Shown piece by piece: positions 1-11,900 of a DNA stretch of 64,000 nt. Each line of letters starts with the position of its first letter. The first letter of the stretch is position 1. The notes beneath the pieces are model-generated. The model was not told the origin of the DNA, made no database searches, and saw nothing but the letters and a program-made list of their open reading frames with translations. Source of the DNA: Oscheius dolichura (taxonomy: Eukaryota; Nematoda; Chromadorea; Rhabditida; Rhabditidae); the NCBI GenBank assembly GCA_932521035.1, contig OW051495.1, positions 12,338,001 to 12,402,000 of the forward strand, written 5' to 3'. Both the position numbers and the translations under genes were made by a program.

Positions 1-889
1 CTTCATAGACACCGAGGGTGATGATAAAAATACAGCAATAGGCAGAGACACGGAGGGTTACCTCTCCCATTAGGGATATGAGCAGCTGGCGGTTGAAATA
101 ATACAGGGTAGCACTCTAGAAATTAAAAACAAAGTAAGAAAAGTAAGGGTGTAAACCGTAAAACGACGGTCTAGGGACTGGCCAATACCATTTCTATAGC
201 TGTGGATATTGCACCGGACGGCGAGGAATAGTTGCTGAAATTCTTTACTAATGGAAAATTCTGGAACATCTCGGTGAGACCAATATTTTGAACGTCAAAA
301 AAGCTTTGTTTGCTGCATAAAAATTGTCGAAACCCCGCCGGGAGAAGTTACAGTAACCCCAAGAAGAGCTGACCGTGGGTCCCAAGCGGAAACTATAGCT
401 CAAAACTCACTCCCATGGCTATTGAGAAGAATGAAAAGGCAGCAATAGAAGCAGCCAAACTGGTCCTAGCTAAAAGTGAGCACAATATTTACAGTAAGCA
501 TACGCACTGTTGAGAACTGCCACCACCCAGGAATAAGAGCAGGCACCGGCTACTCCAACAATTATTATGGCTATAACCAGCGTGACGACCTTCCATTTCA
601 GGTAGAAATTAGTCTGCGAATTAATTAGGCGTTCTGTCGCCGTGATAAGAATCCCAAAAGCGAAGAGGGAAAACCCCATCTCGTGGTAGAAGAGCGGCTT
701 GTAACATACTCCCGGCTGGCCGTCTAAATTTATCAAAAAATCGTAGGGGTAAATGAATTAATCTTACCTTCGGTCATTACGTCGGATAATTGGAACAGAA
801 TTTGCCCTTTGGAAATTTTACACCAGAGGGAGAAAGAATAACTGATATCGGTGAAGAAAGACGAAAAATACATGTTGAGGAGGCAGATT
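1..889 (-). CDS. Serpentine (7TM chemoreceptor-like) receptor, partial, runs off left edge
   Basis: Five minus-strand exons join with consistent phase: 889-768, 723-508, 469-411, 234-157 and 115 to the edge. The introns between exons 2/3 and 4/5 are about 38-41 nt. The product has several hydrophobic spans: FTDISYSFSLWC, then FSLFAFGILITATERL, then VVTLVIAIIIVGVAGAC, then AASIAAFSFFSIAMG, and a further one near the edge. The ATER motif after the second complete span resembles the E-R/DRY-like position at the end of TM3 in nematode serpentine receptors (Sre/Sra/Srb-type). Such proteins are plasma-membrane chemoreceptors in sensory neurons; that role is inferred from the family. The N-terminal exon was not found upstream of 889 and the C-terminus lies outside the window. 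The exact family is uncertain. Confidence 0.6.
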
Positions 890-969
890 CTGGAAAGGGG
901 GAGATTGTAATGATCAGTTTACAAGAACTTATGGACTTCTGACTACAGTATGCGAATTTATAAAGCATA

Positions 970-3000
970 CTGCCTCTTATTTGCTAATGTTACCCCCAGG
1001 AATCCAAAATGGTCTTTCAATCCCATGCTATTTTTGATTTTTGCCGTTTATAGCCCAAGTTTTGATCGTTGAATGCGTTTCTTTTGAAATTTCTCACGTT
1101 TCTTAAAATGATGCAACTCTCATGTAATTCAGTAGTGTGCCGGGAAAAACTCACAAAGAACAAAAAATCATGGGTAATTTTCCGATTATTTTTCCTTCGT
1201 AAACCTGTTTTGATCCGTTTATATTGGATTATTATTTTTGTAGCAAGCCCCACGCATACAAATTGCAAAAATTGAATTTTTTGACCCGTTTTTGACTCGT
1301 TGACCCCTTTCTTTTTGCAAAGAACACGTATTCCGTTTTGTTCCTATAACGTGCACATCCTGCTTCTTGCAGTGACCTTCTCACGCAAACACCTACGACA
1401 ATTTGACTCGTAGTAGATTATGAGAGAACGACTTCCGCCGACACGAACATTGCCCTCGACTTACTTTGCAACAATGTTTAATACATCATGACGAAATACA
1501 CTGTAAATGACAGTCATTGTTGTCAAACTACTGAATAAATGAAGAGCATAGATGGGGGCAAAAAGATACCACGGGGCAGACATCTCTCTCCAGTGATAAA
1601 TCTGTAATGAGACAAGATATTATGTTGTCAAATGCATCAAGCGGGAAGTAATTGGCTTTTTAACGGCGTTCATGCGACGGTAATCAGCATTATAAGGTCG
1701 TGAGAAGAAAAAGCGGTGAGGCAAAAAATGGTCTACTTTGGACCAAACGGTTCTTTTTGGGATTTTGAGCTAACATAGAGTACAGACATAACTGCAACGT
1801 GTAATAATTAAATTGTATTGTTTCTATTTTAAGCTGGAAGGGAGTTAACTTTTTTGCTGTTTTTAATGGATATTTCAGGGAATTTTCACCCCACCTCAAA
1901 TTTTTTGTACTGCTCAACAAAAGGCTACTGTATACAACCGATTTTAATGTGGAATTATCCCGGTGGAGGAGAGAATGATCCGTGACGTATTCATTACAAA
2001 ATGGACTATAAAAAGATTGATGAAAAACGTAGAACAGCAAGCAAGAAACGCCACTCTATAAATAATAAAAACACTCCCAGAGCAAATTTAATCGACGGCT
2101 TCGGACTTTTTAAATTAACAACATATATCACCATATCGATGATATAGCGAAATAGGATTAGGGCTGAGTTTATAATATAGAAGAAAAATAGGGGAGGAGG
2201 TGGGAAACCAGAATGTATGGGTTTCAAGAAGCTGGGTAAGGGGGAGGGGAAACCCCGCGCTATTTTGATCTTTGTTTTTTTGAGCGGAAAAAAACTGGAG
2301 GAAGTCAAACATTCCTAATGAATAAGAAAATCAGTGAAACGGTCTAAAAAATGCTTAACTAATTCTGAAATGTGTAAACTGAACGCAGAATGACGACTCT
2401 CTGTAGGCGGTTCCAGATAATTCGCAAATGAGATGGATTAGAGTTTGATTCAATCAAGACGAACGTGAATTTGGAAAAGTTCAGCCAAGTACAGGATTCC
2501 AGAACTATTGTTAAGGAAGAGCAGATGATCCTGACCTCGGGATTATGAGGCTAGAGAATTAACTTCCAGCTATAGTCATCCGATGAAGAACGTGAACAAG
2601 GTCCACCTGAGTAAAACAGCTGGTAGACTGATAAAATATGCACATTATATGACCAACTCCACATGTAATGATGAACAGTAGTCTTTGAAGTCTGTGCTAG
2701 ACAGAAATTTCACCTTGGAAAACATCTAGAAGCACAATTTAGTGTAGTCCGTATTTTGAGTGAAATTTCCAGGCCTACAGACTTTCGAAACAGCAATTTT
2801 CGCTCCGCAAACGCATAAATTAAACGGTGTTATTTACGTATACAAAAAAAACCGGGAGGGTCACATGAACGTTCTAGTATGTCTAGTGAGGGGAACAACC
2901 GACTTTTTACATTCACATGGCAACGCGGACTCAAAAAAAAAATCAAAATACCCTCCCGCCTTTTCTGTTGACTAAATTTTAATTTCTTAAAGGCTAATTT
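970..3000. other. No supported gene
   Basis: AT-rich intergenic DNA of about 2 kb. Short open frames here are low-complexity and have no convincing splice or family signal. The missing 5' exons of the serpentine receptor could lie here but were not recognised. Confidence 0.5.
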
Positions 3001-3030
3001 TTAAACGAGTCCATGTTGTATTTGACAATC

Positions 3031-3036
3031 TTTATT
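3031..3036 (-). promoter_or_regulatory. Polyadenylation signal AATAAA
   Basis: AATAAA on the minus strand 20 bases beyond the 3056 stop of the repeat glycoprotein. It supports the gene ending here and the longer spliced reading. Confidence 0.55.
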
Positions 3037-3055
3037 ATACCTATACGGATTACAA

Positions 3056-4093
3056 TTACAAATTGGTGGTCAGAGCACCGCCATCAAACTGGAGGGGAAT
3101 TCCACCTCTTCCAAAGAAGGCTCTATTTATTAGGGCGAGGAGTAGAGAGGGTAGAGCCTTGGAGACCACTGTCTCGTTCATTTCTTCCGTCAAATTGAAG
3201 AGGAATTCCTCTTTCCCCCACGAAGACACCCGAATTCCTTGGATAAATGAGCTGTCCTTGGTTAGGAGTCGCCCCAGAAGGGATAACTCCCGGAATGGGT
3301 GGGTTGACTGCTTCAATCTGCAGCGGCAAGCCTCCCTTTCCAACAAAGACTCCAGTAGGTGTTGGGAAGGTGAATTCAGTAGTGGGAGGGCTTCCAGTTG
3401 AACTACCTTCGTGGGGAAGAAGAGGACTGTGATTGTCGTTGATTCCAATAGGGCTGTGGTTATCCTCCACATTTCTTTCAATCATTCTTCGGGCTGTCTC
3501 CGTTTCGAGACCATTTCCAGTAACTGTAGGGAAGCTGGGAAGAGGGTTGGTAGTAGTTGTTGTCCTATTTCTCCTCATTATCGGTCCAGTTCCATTGGCA
3601 ATTTTAGGGAAAGGCGGGAAGATGGGGTGCATTCTGCCGTCATCAGAACTGTTTCCATTGTCAGGCCAGGGGAACGTTTCATTCCACGTTTGGTTTCCAT
3701 TCATCGGCCAAGGGAAGGTTCCATTCTGCCGCCAGTTCTGATTTCCATTTCCAGACCAGGGAAACGTTCCATTATGCCTTCCCGTCTGGTTGCGATTGTC
3801 TTCTCTACGCGTTCTATTCATCCCCGGGAGGGGAGTAAAGCTTCTAGGCTCCTGGGTCCCATTATGGCTGTTCCAACCAGGCCAATTGTGGTGATCCGAG
3901 AGATTTCGAACAACAACGTGTTGAAATCCTTTAGACAGTGGTCCAAATTCATCAGGAAGAATACCCAAAGCAAGGGGGACTGGAAAGTTGAGATTTTAGG
4001 GAAAATTAAGAGAATATGGCGTTAAAAAAGTAGGTAATACGGAGGAGAAGACTTACATTGTGAAAGAAGACAAGTTAAAAGAAGAGTAGACAT
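3056..4093 (-). CDS. Secreted Asn/Gly-rich repeat glycoprotein, unknown function
   Basis: Exon 1 (4093-4057) supplies ATG and, joined to 3979, the signal peptide MSTLLLTCLLSQFPLALG. The main exon continues in frame. Residues around genome 3640-3790 form a tandem repeat with core NGTFPWPMNGNQTW. It occurs three times with many N-x-T sequons, so heavy N-glycosylation is expected. The C-terminal part carries a second repeat type: GVFVGKGGLPLQIEA, then GVFVGERGIPLQFDG. A third copy, FFGRGGIPLQFDG, lies in another frame just downstream. Removing 3169-3121 as an intron (GT..AG, 49 nt) joins it in frame and ends the protein at 3056 (303 aa). Without that splice the protein ends at 3123 (297 aa). No known domain recognised. 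A matrix, cuticle or secreted role is inference. Confidence 0.6.
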
Positions 4094-4808
4094 GATTCAG
4101 TAGTGTTGGTTGGGTCTCTCTTCCCACCGGGCCCTTTTATACCTCGAAAAGGCACAGACAAAGCGCATTAATTCCCCTAACAAAAAACAAAACAATACTA
4201 CTAGATTACTCCCTTTCTGTCATAATGAGATTATATTATTTTTATGTGGCGGCGCAACCAGTTCCGAAGAGCTCGAGTCAGTGACGAAGAGATGTGCGAC
4301 CCGGTCAGGGTAACAAAAAATAGCTGCCACGCTCTGTATAACTCCCCGGCATGTATGTTATTCACTGTTCTCTGACAAGATTTGCATAGTGTTTTGGCGA
4401 CAAAAGTCGGTTCTTCTCGAAAGGGTGACAGTAGTAAACAAAATTTAAAAAGTAACAGATATTTATTGACATTCTAGGAAGAACAAGGGCTGTTGAGGAA
4501 AATTGAAGCGGCGGAACTGAAAAAAATATATGACTGATGTTTAAAGGAACCCATAGGGACCTTGGCGCGGGTGCAATGGTCCCGCAGCGACTGCACCCGA
4601 TCAGGCAAACGCGTTTCTGTTTTGCAACAATACTGGCCACAGAAAGGAGGAAATTGGCCTAAACCTAGTTCATTTGATTCAGTTTTTGACGCCGGTTCTG
4701 ATGCTGTATTCCGTTTTTCTTGAAACGGTAGATTTCCCAACCCCATTTTCTTCAACTACTTTAGTTTTCAGTAATCCGCCTAGGTCCCTGTGGCTTCCTT
4801 TAATGATA
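4094..4808. other. No supported gene
   Basis: Upstream region of the glycoprotein gene. Several overlapping short frames, none with a start, splice context or recognisable domain. Confidence 0.45.
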
Positions 4809-5114
4809 TTTAAAGGGGCAGTATGACCGTTTTTGCTACAGTACCCCGAGTTTTCAAACCTATCATGAATGTTATTGTGATCGGTCTAGTTTTGTAATGC
4901 AATCAAATGGGCGCGTAAACAGTGCGCGGTTAGGTTCAAGGCAACTTGCGTTGCTTGGAGGCGCGTCGGATGAAATTCGCTGTACAAATTTGAAACTTTC
5001 TATGCATTTTTCTCGCGAATTTGACATTTTTATAATCTTTAAAATAGATAACTTTGATCAGAAAAAATTTCTGAACAAGCCAGCTTCAAAAAACGGTCAT
5101 ACTGTCCCTTTAAA
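4809..5114. mobile_element. MITE-like element with ~26-bp terminal inverted repeats
   Basis: The left end at 4809-4834 (TTTAAAGGGGCAGTATGACC and on) is the near-perfect inverse of the right end at 5088-5114. The element is about 306 bp and has no transposase, so it is a non-autonomous DNA element. No clear target-site duplication could be set. A single similar end (TTTAAAGGGACAGT) lies at about 5213 without a partner, perhaps a fragment of a related copy. Confidence 0.75.
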
Positions 5115-5469
5115 CTCACTCATTTTCAGAGGAGCTTACCTCTTCTGCCTCATTGTAAATTCGGTGTAAGTCTTTTGAATTACACAATCTAAAAGAGTTT
5201 ATTGGTTTTTGCTTTAAAGGGACAGTCTCGCACCCGGGGATCGCGCGCGCAATTTGAATATTTAGATTCGAAAACACCTTTTTTCACATTTTTTTCTATT
5301 TTTATATCATTTCAGCTTATTTTCGCTGGGTTTTCAATACCGTTCTTTTTTTCATTCCCAAGCACATATATGATGATTTTGAAGTGTTGCAATGGTATTT
5401 TTCAAAAGAAAAATGAAAATAATGTAAACATGCATATACCCACCAGGGGTTAATCGTGAGCCACCATGG

Positions 5470-5600
5470 CAAAATCTCCACCTCTGTGGCTCTATCATAT
5501 GCCGTTAGAAAGAGCTCGTCGAGCTCTATCTACAACACTATCGATCTCGTATAGAGAGCATGCTGTGAACTTTGAGCGAAAGTTGTTTTGGAATACCGGT
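5470..5600 (+). repeat. Dispersed repeat copy 1 (shared with ~35.2-35.3 kb)
   Basis: A core near 5490-5525 (TCTATCATATGCCGTTAGAA, then AGAGCTCGTCGAG) recurs in inverse orientation near 35250-35290 with few changes. The surrounding bases diverge. The open frame through it therefore looks like repeat sequence rather than a gene. Confidence 0.55.
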
Positions 5601-5650
5601 ACTATTGAGGGAAATCTCATAGAGGCGGATCGAGGGCCATATTTTTCTAG

Positions 5651-5901
5651 AGACCTCTTGTTTTGGGAAAACCGCTTCGGTCGGTTTGTTGGAACCAGAC
5701 GATGATGGGGATTGTACGACTTCGATTGTTCCTGGCTGTGATGACAAGCCGCGACGGGTTCAATTTATGAATATGATGAGAGTCGTACACTACACGAAGG
5801 GAGTTGAAGCAGCTCGCGAGATGGGCCAGCTGGGCCGGAAGGCAAAAGACGAGCTGGGAATCAAGACCTCAATTGTACCGATTGCCTGCAAAGTCGAATA
5901 G
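5651..5901 (+). CDS. Unrecognised protein, probable last exon
   Basis: A strong acceptor TTTTTCTAG at 5642-5650 opens a frame that ends at TAG 5901, followed by AATAAA at 5943. The encoded tail is charged and helical-looking, with VHYTKGVEAAREMGQLGRKA followed by KDELGIKTSIVPIACKVE. I do not recognise the family and could not find its upstream exons in the repeat-rich DNA to the left. It could also be the 3' part of a decayed gene. Confidence 0.3.
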
Positions 5902-6284
5902 AAGAAGAATGGAACAAAAGGAAAGAAACAGGACTCGTTCCGAATAAATATTTGTATTTGGTTTGTCTTGTTTCGTTTCTTTTCCTCTCCTTGCCATTTG
6001 TTATCTGATTAGAATCAACGAATAAGTGTGGAAATGGTCCTCAACTTGATCCTTCTTCCCTTCTTCTTACAGTAACCATTTTTTGAAAGAGCGGTTCAGT
6101 TTCAAATGAAATCGAAAAAGAAGAGATTACACGCCCTTTTGTAAAACCTGTGGTTCTAGACTGGTAACCACATCTATTTCGACAAAGAACACGACGAAGT
6201 CGTAATTACTGTGGTCAGGGAAATTCTAAACGGTTGGTTTGTTGTTTTTCTCCCATTTCTTTTACTCGCTAGCACCTGTACTTT

Positions 6285-6296
6285 ATTTATTTTCAG
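6285..6296 (+). promoter_or_regulatory. Candidate spliced-leader acceptor for the SMYD gene
   Basis: TTTATTTTCAG lies three bases before the first in-frame ATG. Nematode trans-spliced messages characteristically have such a site just upstream of the start. It could instead be the acceptor of an undetected 5' exon. Confidence 0.45.
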
Positions 6297-6299
6297 AAT

Positions 6300-8578
6300 A
6301 TGGTTACTGTAGCCGAAGAGCTGCCATTCGCAGCTGTAGTAAATTGCGACGCCTTGAACCGTACCTGCTCTAATTGTTTTATCCGTAAAGGCGAAAAATC
6401 TATAGTCAGCAGTGTTAGTTTCCTATTTGATTGATTTGAAATAATCTCCAAATTTAGCCAATTAATTTGAAACAGTGTGATCACTGTGCTGTTGTTTATT
6501 ATTGTTGCAAAGAATGCCAGGACGCGGATTGGAAATTCCACAAGGTAATCCACAATTCTCCTCAACTGTACGGATTGTTTTGTTCTTTAGGATGAGTGCC
6601 AATTTCTGAATACTTCCGAGCACTGCCCGAAAGAGGATTTGAGGATTTTGAGTCGAATTATCATGCGTGTTAAAAGGGGAGATCTGCCCGTTGCCTTCAA
6701 CGGACGGACTTTTGATGACTTACTGAATCGTCTGGCCCCCTTATAATCTAATTCTAATTTGATTTAGATTCCGAAGAACGGGCTAAGGATCCCAAGTGCA
6801 AGAAGTGGAATAAAGAGATGTACGAGAGCCTGGTACAATTTATGGGTGTTGAAAATGTTCCATCGGAGAAAGAGTGCGCTTCTCTCTATGGAAAGGTATC
6901 ATTTAGCCAAAATTAAATAGTCGTTTAGCTCTGTATCAATTCAATTGCAATCAGTTCATATGGAATAACGCGTAATCATGGCTTTGATTCTTACGGTAGC
7001 GGTCTTTACCTGGGGTAAGTCACCGCTCCAACAATATTTCCAAGTTTTCAGCCTCGCCGTCCACAATCACAGCTGTCGTCCCACTTGTGACTACTTTTTT
7101 ACTGGATCAAAAGCAGTTCTTCGTGCTAAAGATCCAAATACCAAATACAGCAAAGATGTATGTTATTTCCGATTACTGTAACTGTTTATTTTCAGTTAAC
7201 GATTGCCTATGCACCATATATTGTGCCAAAAGAATTTCGCCGTGAAAAATTACGTGCTGACTATTATTTTGATTGCCAATGTGAGCGTTGCCTGGACGAG
7301 GAAGAAGATCTATTGGAGAGGTCGGGAAAGGCGACCTGTTGTCCAGATGGAGCGGTCCTTCCGCGGAAAACCAGCTGGTTCTATTGTTTTAAACAGCCGT
7401 TGGTTTGTAACCAGTGTGGAAAGGAGAGTCCGCTCACAGTGGAACAGGTTTGCTTTCTACTTTTTAAAGAAATACAGTCTGTTAAAAAAATATAGATACA
7501 CCCCACTTTTTGCTGAATCGCGGGCAAGAGGCCTGGTTTTCGACCCAGGTCTGTTATTTTCAAAGAAAGTATCATGTAATACACCAATAAAAATTTTTAC
7601 GTTATTTCGAGAAAAGGCTATAATTTGGCAATCCTGGGCGCGAAATGATGAAACGCGGGTGTTAAAAAAGTTTTGGTTTTCTCTTTTTGGGCGGTATGCT
7701 TGGTTAGTTTTACATCATTATTTGGAAAAAAATCCTCCCTTGCGGTCTGTAAAATTTACCGCGGGGGCAAGATCCGTCGCGAACCCTGCTGGCGGAATAG
7801 ACGGTTAAGACTTTCATATTCCGCTCTGAAAACCTTTTTAAACGATTCAGCGGCCACAATTTACCTAGGAAAAAGTTTTACCGTCCAAGTGCAAAATTTA
7901 ATTACTCGATTTGACGATAAAATCGTTGTTTCAGATCAACAATGTAAACCAGAGCTTGAGAAAATGGAATAACGCAGAATATAGAAAGAGTATACTGGCA
8001 AGAGGTAAGGATAGCCATAACAGTTTGATCAAATACTGGCTTTCAGTTGGGAGCCCTCCCTCTTCCGCTGTAGCAGTATTTAAAGAAGCTCGACGAGATG
8101 GAAAGCATCCTCTCGCCGTATAACCTGTACCTGCTAAAATTTGTTGAAATAGTGAATATAATCTGTAGTTTGGCGTTTCCCACAGGAGAAAGTCGCGAAA
8201 TGGCGATGCGAAGATATCTTCGGACTGAAGGGCCAGCAGTCTTGTAAGATTACGCCTATTATTGTATCTACCTTTCTTTTCAGAAGATTTGGTAGCGGTG
8301 GAATTGAAGAAACTGTCCTTACCATTACTGAATTATATATGAAAGTGAGTGTATCCTCTCAGTGGGATGCGGCCTTTTTGAAGGTGACTTTGTTATTGAC
8401 ATGTTCTTATTCCTTCCCATTTTAGGCGCATAATATTTTGACTAGAATTTACGGTCCTGAATATTATTTGACTGCCGAGTTGGGAGAATATTATTCCCAT
8501 TTAAAAGGCAAATACGATAGGATGAATGCTGTGAAGAGTGAGGAAGAAAAAGAAGAGATGGTGGAAGGCAGTCACTAG
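6300..8578 (+). CDS. SMYD-type SET and MYND domain protein-lysine methyltransferase
   Basis: SMYD enzymes transfer methyl groups from S-adenosylmethionine to lysines of histones and other proteins. Ten exons joined at 6413/6476, 6544/6591, 6729/6768, 6895/6929, 7014/7052, 7157/7196, 7447/8077, 8243/8284 and 8344/8426 give 424 aa, a typical SMYD length. The MYND zinc finger is complete (CSNC, then CDHC, then CCKEC, then H and C). The SET core has GSGLYLG, then NHSC, the AdoMet/substrate motif. The post-SET cysteines are FDCQCERC. The C-terminal part (SPYNLYLLKFVEI) matches the SMYD helical region. A further possible exon at 7935-8004 would break the frame. The start is the first ATG after a TTTCAG at 6291-6296. 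The usual N-terminal GRG motif of the SET domain is not present, so a 5' exon may be missing. Confidence 0.88.
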
Positions 8579-8645
8579 CAATGTAACCTCTACCTTTTTG
8601 GAGATGATTTGTCAATAGATCTCACTTTTTATGAACTTTTATAAC

Positions 8646-8651
8646 AATAAA
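8646..8651 (+). promoter_or_regulatory. Polyadenylation signal of the SMYD gene
   Basis: AATAAA 68 bases after the TAG at 8576-8578. The 300 bases from here to the SecA-like stop at 8948 are convergent intergenic DNA with no other feature. Confidence 0.6.
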
Positions 8652-8947
8652 CGTACGTATTTTTCTGTCTTTCTATGGATTCAAGGTAAGAAGGAGGGGG
8701 CGTGAGTCACTTTCCTACAGTACCCCAAGCCTAAAATCTTTAGAAACTACAGAATTGAATTTAAAAGGCAAAGTGAAATGCTACAAATATTTATATCGTA
8801 AACTACATAACAGGATAATAACCGGGCGGTGTGAGTAGATATGGTCACCGATAAGTGCTGTGAGTAATGTGCAAGCATGCAAATTGTGTAAGTAGCAACA
8901 TGCAACAAAATTAATCTGAAGAAAGCAATACAATCCGCGACCCTGAC

Positions 8948-11900
8948 CTACCAAATAGCCACACTACACTTCAGCTTCTCATTTCCATTCCAAGAAACGT
9001 TACTGATCCATCGCTTGTCCAGAACTTGCTCCAGGGCTACAATCTCGTGTAGTTTGTCCACAAATAACTGAGGATCCAAGCCGAAGTTATCGCTGAATTT
9101 GTTAGAATACTCCCGAAGGGCTTGGAAAAGTCCGTGGTGGTATTTTCGATGATCTTTAGTGAGTTCAGAAACCTCCAGGGAGTAGAACGAATCCCTCTCG
9201 AGACCAATAACCAACGGAGCAAGCTGCTTCTTCGGACAGCCGACTTTAATTCCATGATATGTGAAGATGGTCTGCTCGTTCCTCTTCAATTCGATATCCA
9301 CCTGCTTTAGGACTTTGTCAACTGATTGGAGGATTGAAACACAGGCGTCGAAGATGATCTTAGCACAGTGGGCACTGAGAGGATAGTTGTAGCGGATCAT
9401 GTGCTGCAACATGGGGGCGGAGACCTCACGGAAAGCAATCCTCTGGAAGATGTTGTGCAAATCCGTAGCCAGGAAGTCGACAGTCTGCTCCTTGGCGAGT
9501 CTCTCGGCACTGTGTTGGAGCTGTCTCTTTTTCAGGCTGGACTCGTCCTGCTCGATTGGCTTGATCTTATCCTCATGATTCTTCCTCAAAGCCGTGTCGA
9601 TTCCATTAACAACTGGATCTATTACAGCAGCGATGCTTTCTTCAATCATCGGGGCAAGAAGATTCTTCAGCGTCTTGCTCAGGGCAAAGGAAAGGGGGCA
9701 TGACTCCTTCGTAGGTTCAGCTGGCTCACAGTCGTCTGGGTACTTGTCAACATCCAGTTTTGTTGATATCGCTTTTTTGCTTCTGTTTCCCCGGCTTTTC
9801 TTTCTTCTATTGACCTCCGAAATGAGCATACTGCTGAAGGCAAATGGCAAGAACGGCGGGGGAGAAATCCTCGGCAATGTCTTGGCCGAATCCTTCTCAC
9901 TACTTCCATTGAAGATTCCGTCGAAATGAGCCTATAATTTATATAATTATTTTAATAGAAATAATTGGGATAACCTCTTGAATGTTTCTAGAATTCGACT
10001 TGAACCACAATTCAACAGCCTGCTGTAGGAGAGGAAGATGGGTAGAATTCTGGGCACAGTTCTCTAACGTGTCGACCCAAAGAGAAATGTCTTCTTCGCT
10101 CGAGGTGACATAGGTAGAGTTTCCCAGAGCAAAGATTATCATTTGAATGAAATCGGCAGCTGTCTTCTCGATTTTCTGAAAGAGGTTTCCCCGCTTTTCC
10201 TTTGTTTTTGTAAAAATACTTACCTTTCTTTTTGTCTCCATCAAATTTGATCTCTTTGGAGCGTCTAGGGCGCTTTCATGATAGGTTCGCAGCATGTGGA
10301 ATTCTTCTTCCTCTTCTAGATTTAGAGTAGAAGCTATCTATAAATACCCCTTTTGAGGAATCAAATGGACAATTTTTACCTTCTGATTTTCTGAGTACAA
10401 ACTCATACAATAAAGCACAGTCCCAACCACGGCAATTATCGCAAGGGCAATCAAAACATAGGGCAGGAGGACGGGGAAGACGTAAGCAGCTAACAACATT
10501 ATTGGTGCAAGAACAGCCGCAACTTTTAGGAAGACTCCCAGGCACCATTTCCACCAGTTCTTCTCTTGGACGATGGCCACCTTCCGCAGGCCGTTGGAAA
10601 CCGCCTTTCGGATTTCGGCACTGGCTGGCACATTCCTTGCATCCAAATAGAGTGTAGTCGCAATGAGATCACATTTTCTTGAGCATAATTTCGGCGCCTT
10701 TGGCTCTAATTGCTTGTAGATGATGGGATTGATGTAATCTGTTCGATATTTGGCTCGGAAAAGCTTTTTCGCATATTTAACGACTGTTCCATCTTCTTTT
10801 GGCTTGTAAATGTCTGTCAGGACGGACGTGACCCGGGAGTGTTGCACTACTCCGAGATTCTGAAGATCCTGAGAAAGATCAGCATAGGGATCCGTTGGAA
10901 GGCAGATTTGATGGGAGATTGGTGTGTTTCCCTCAACGGCGGCCAGAATACTAGTCTTGAGACTGTTCAAAGCATAGTGGTAGGAAAAGTTGCGGGTCAA
11001 CATCATTTGGATCGAAGGGCGCATGTTCGGAGGAAAACAATCACAGGAGATTCGAGCTACTGGGAAGTAGGCTATGCACGTTTCTTTCAGCTTCTTCTTT
11101 TCTTCCTCTGAAAAAAATTGGATACAATGAAAGAAAAATGAACAGCTTACCCTCTTCCGTTTCTACTCCGCTGTCTTCTGCTTTGACTATGTTTCCATTT
11201 TCTGATTTTGTTCCATTTATCTCCATCTTTTGATCAGTTTTCTCATTTTTAGCGGCGTTTTCAAGCCCTGAAATTTTAAATTAACGCAGTTTTATGTAAT
11301 AGACGATACTGCAGCTTGAACTCACTTTCTTGTTTTTCCTGTCTAGCCTTATTCATGGCATCAATCTCTTCAGGAGTCGGTGGAACATCAATCTTTGCCA
11401 GCCTCTTTGCAACAACTCCCTGGCTGACCAACGTATCCATTATCCATCCAGCCTCAACTGTAGAAATCGAGAGCTCCACAGCAACTGCTTCTGGTGTGAG
11501 ATAAGAGAACTGGTCCAAGTGCTCGCAATGAATCAAAGCTCCCGGATTGATAGTAGCTACGACTTCCAGATGAACAAGACCGGCTTCCTGAACCTCCTGA
11601 AGCTCGGCGTTTTTCTCATCACTTTGCCGAATCGTCGCTGCAGGACCGTGAACATCATAGAGATCATATTGAGTCAAATCTTCTGTCGACAGCTGGACTT
11701 GCAAAGTATTCAACTTGAAATCAGTTGACTTGATATCCTTCAAAACTGGAACTTTCTTCGTGTCTGCCTTCTTGACAGCTATGAAGACTTGCTCAGCCAG
11801 GAAGCAACCAGCCCTCCTGAGCGATTCCCAAAATCCGCGTATGTTCGGTAAGGAGAAGACTTCTGCCAGGTCATCGGCTCTGATTATCTTCTGCCCATCG

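Noticed and set aside
6170-6235. Possible 5' exon of the SMYD gene (HIYFDKEHDEVVITVVREIL)
   Set aside because: The sequence does not resemble a SET N-terminus and the donor that would follow (GTTGGT) is poor; left unassigned.
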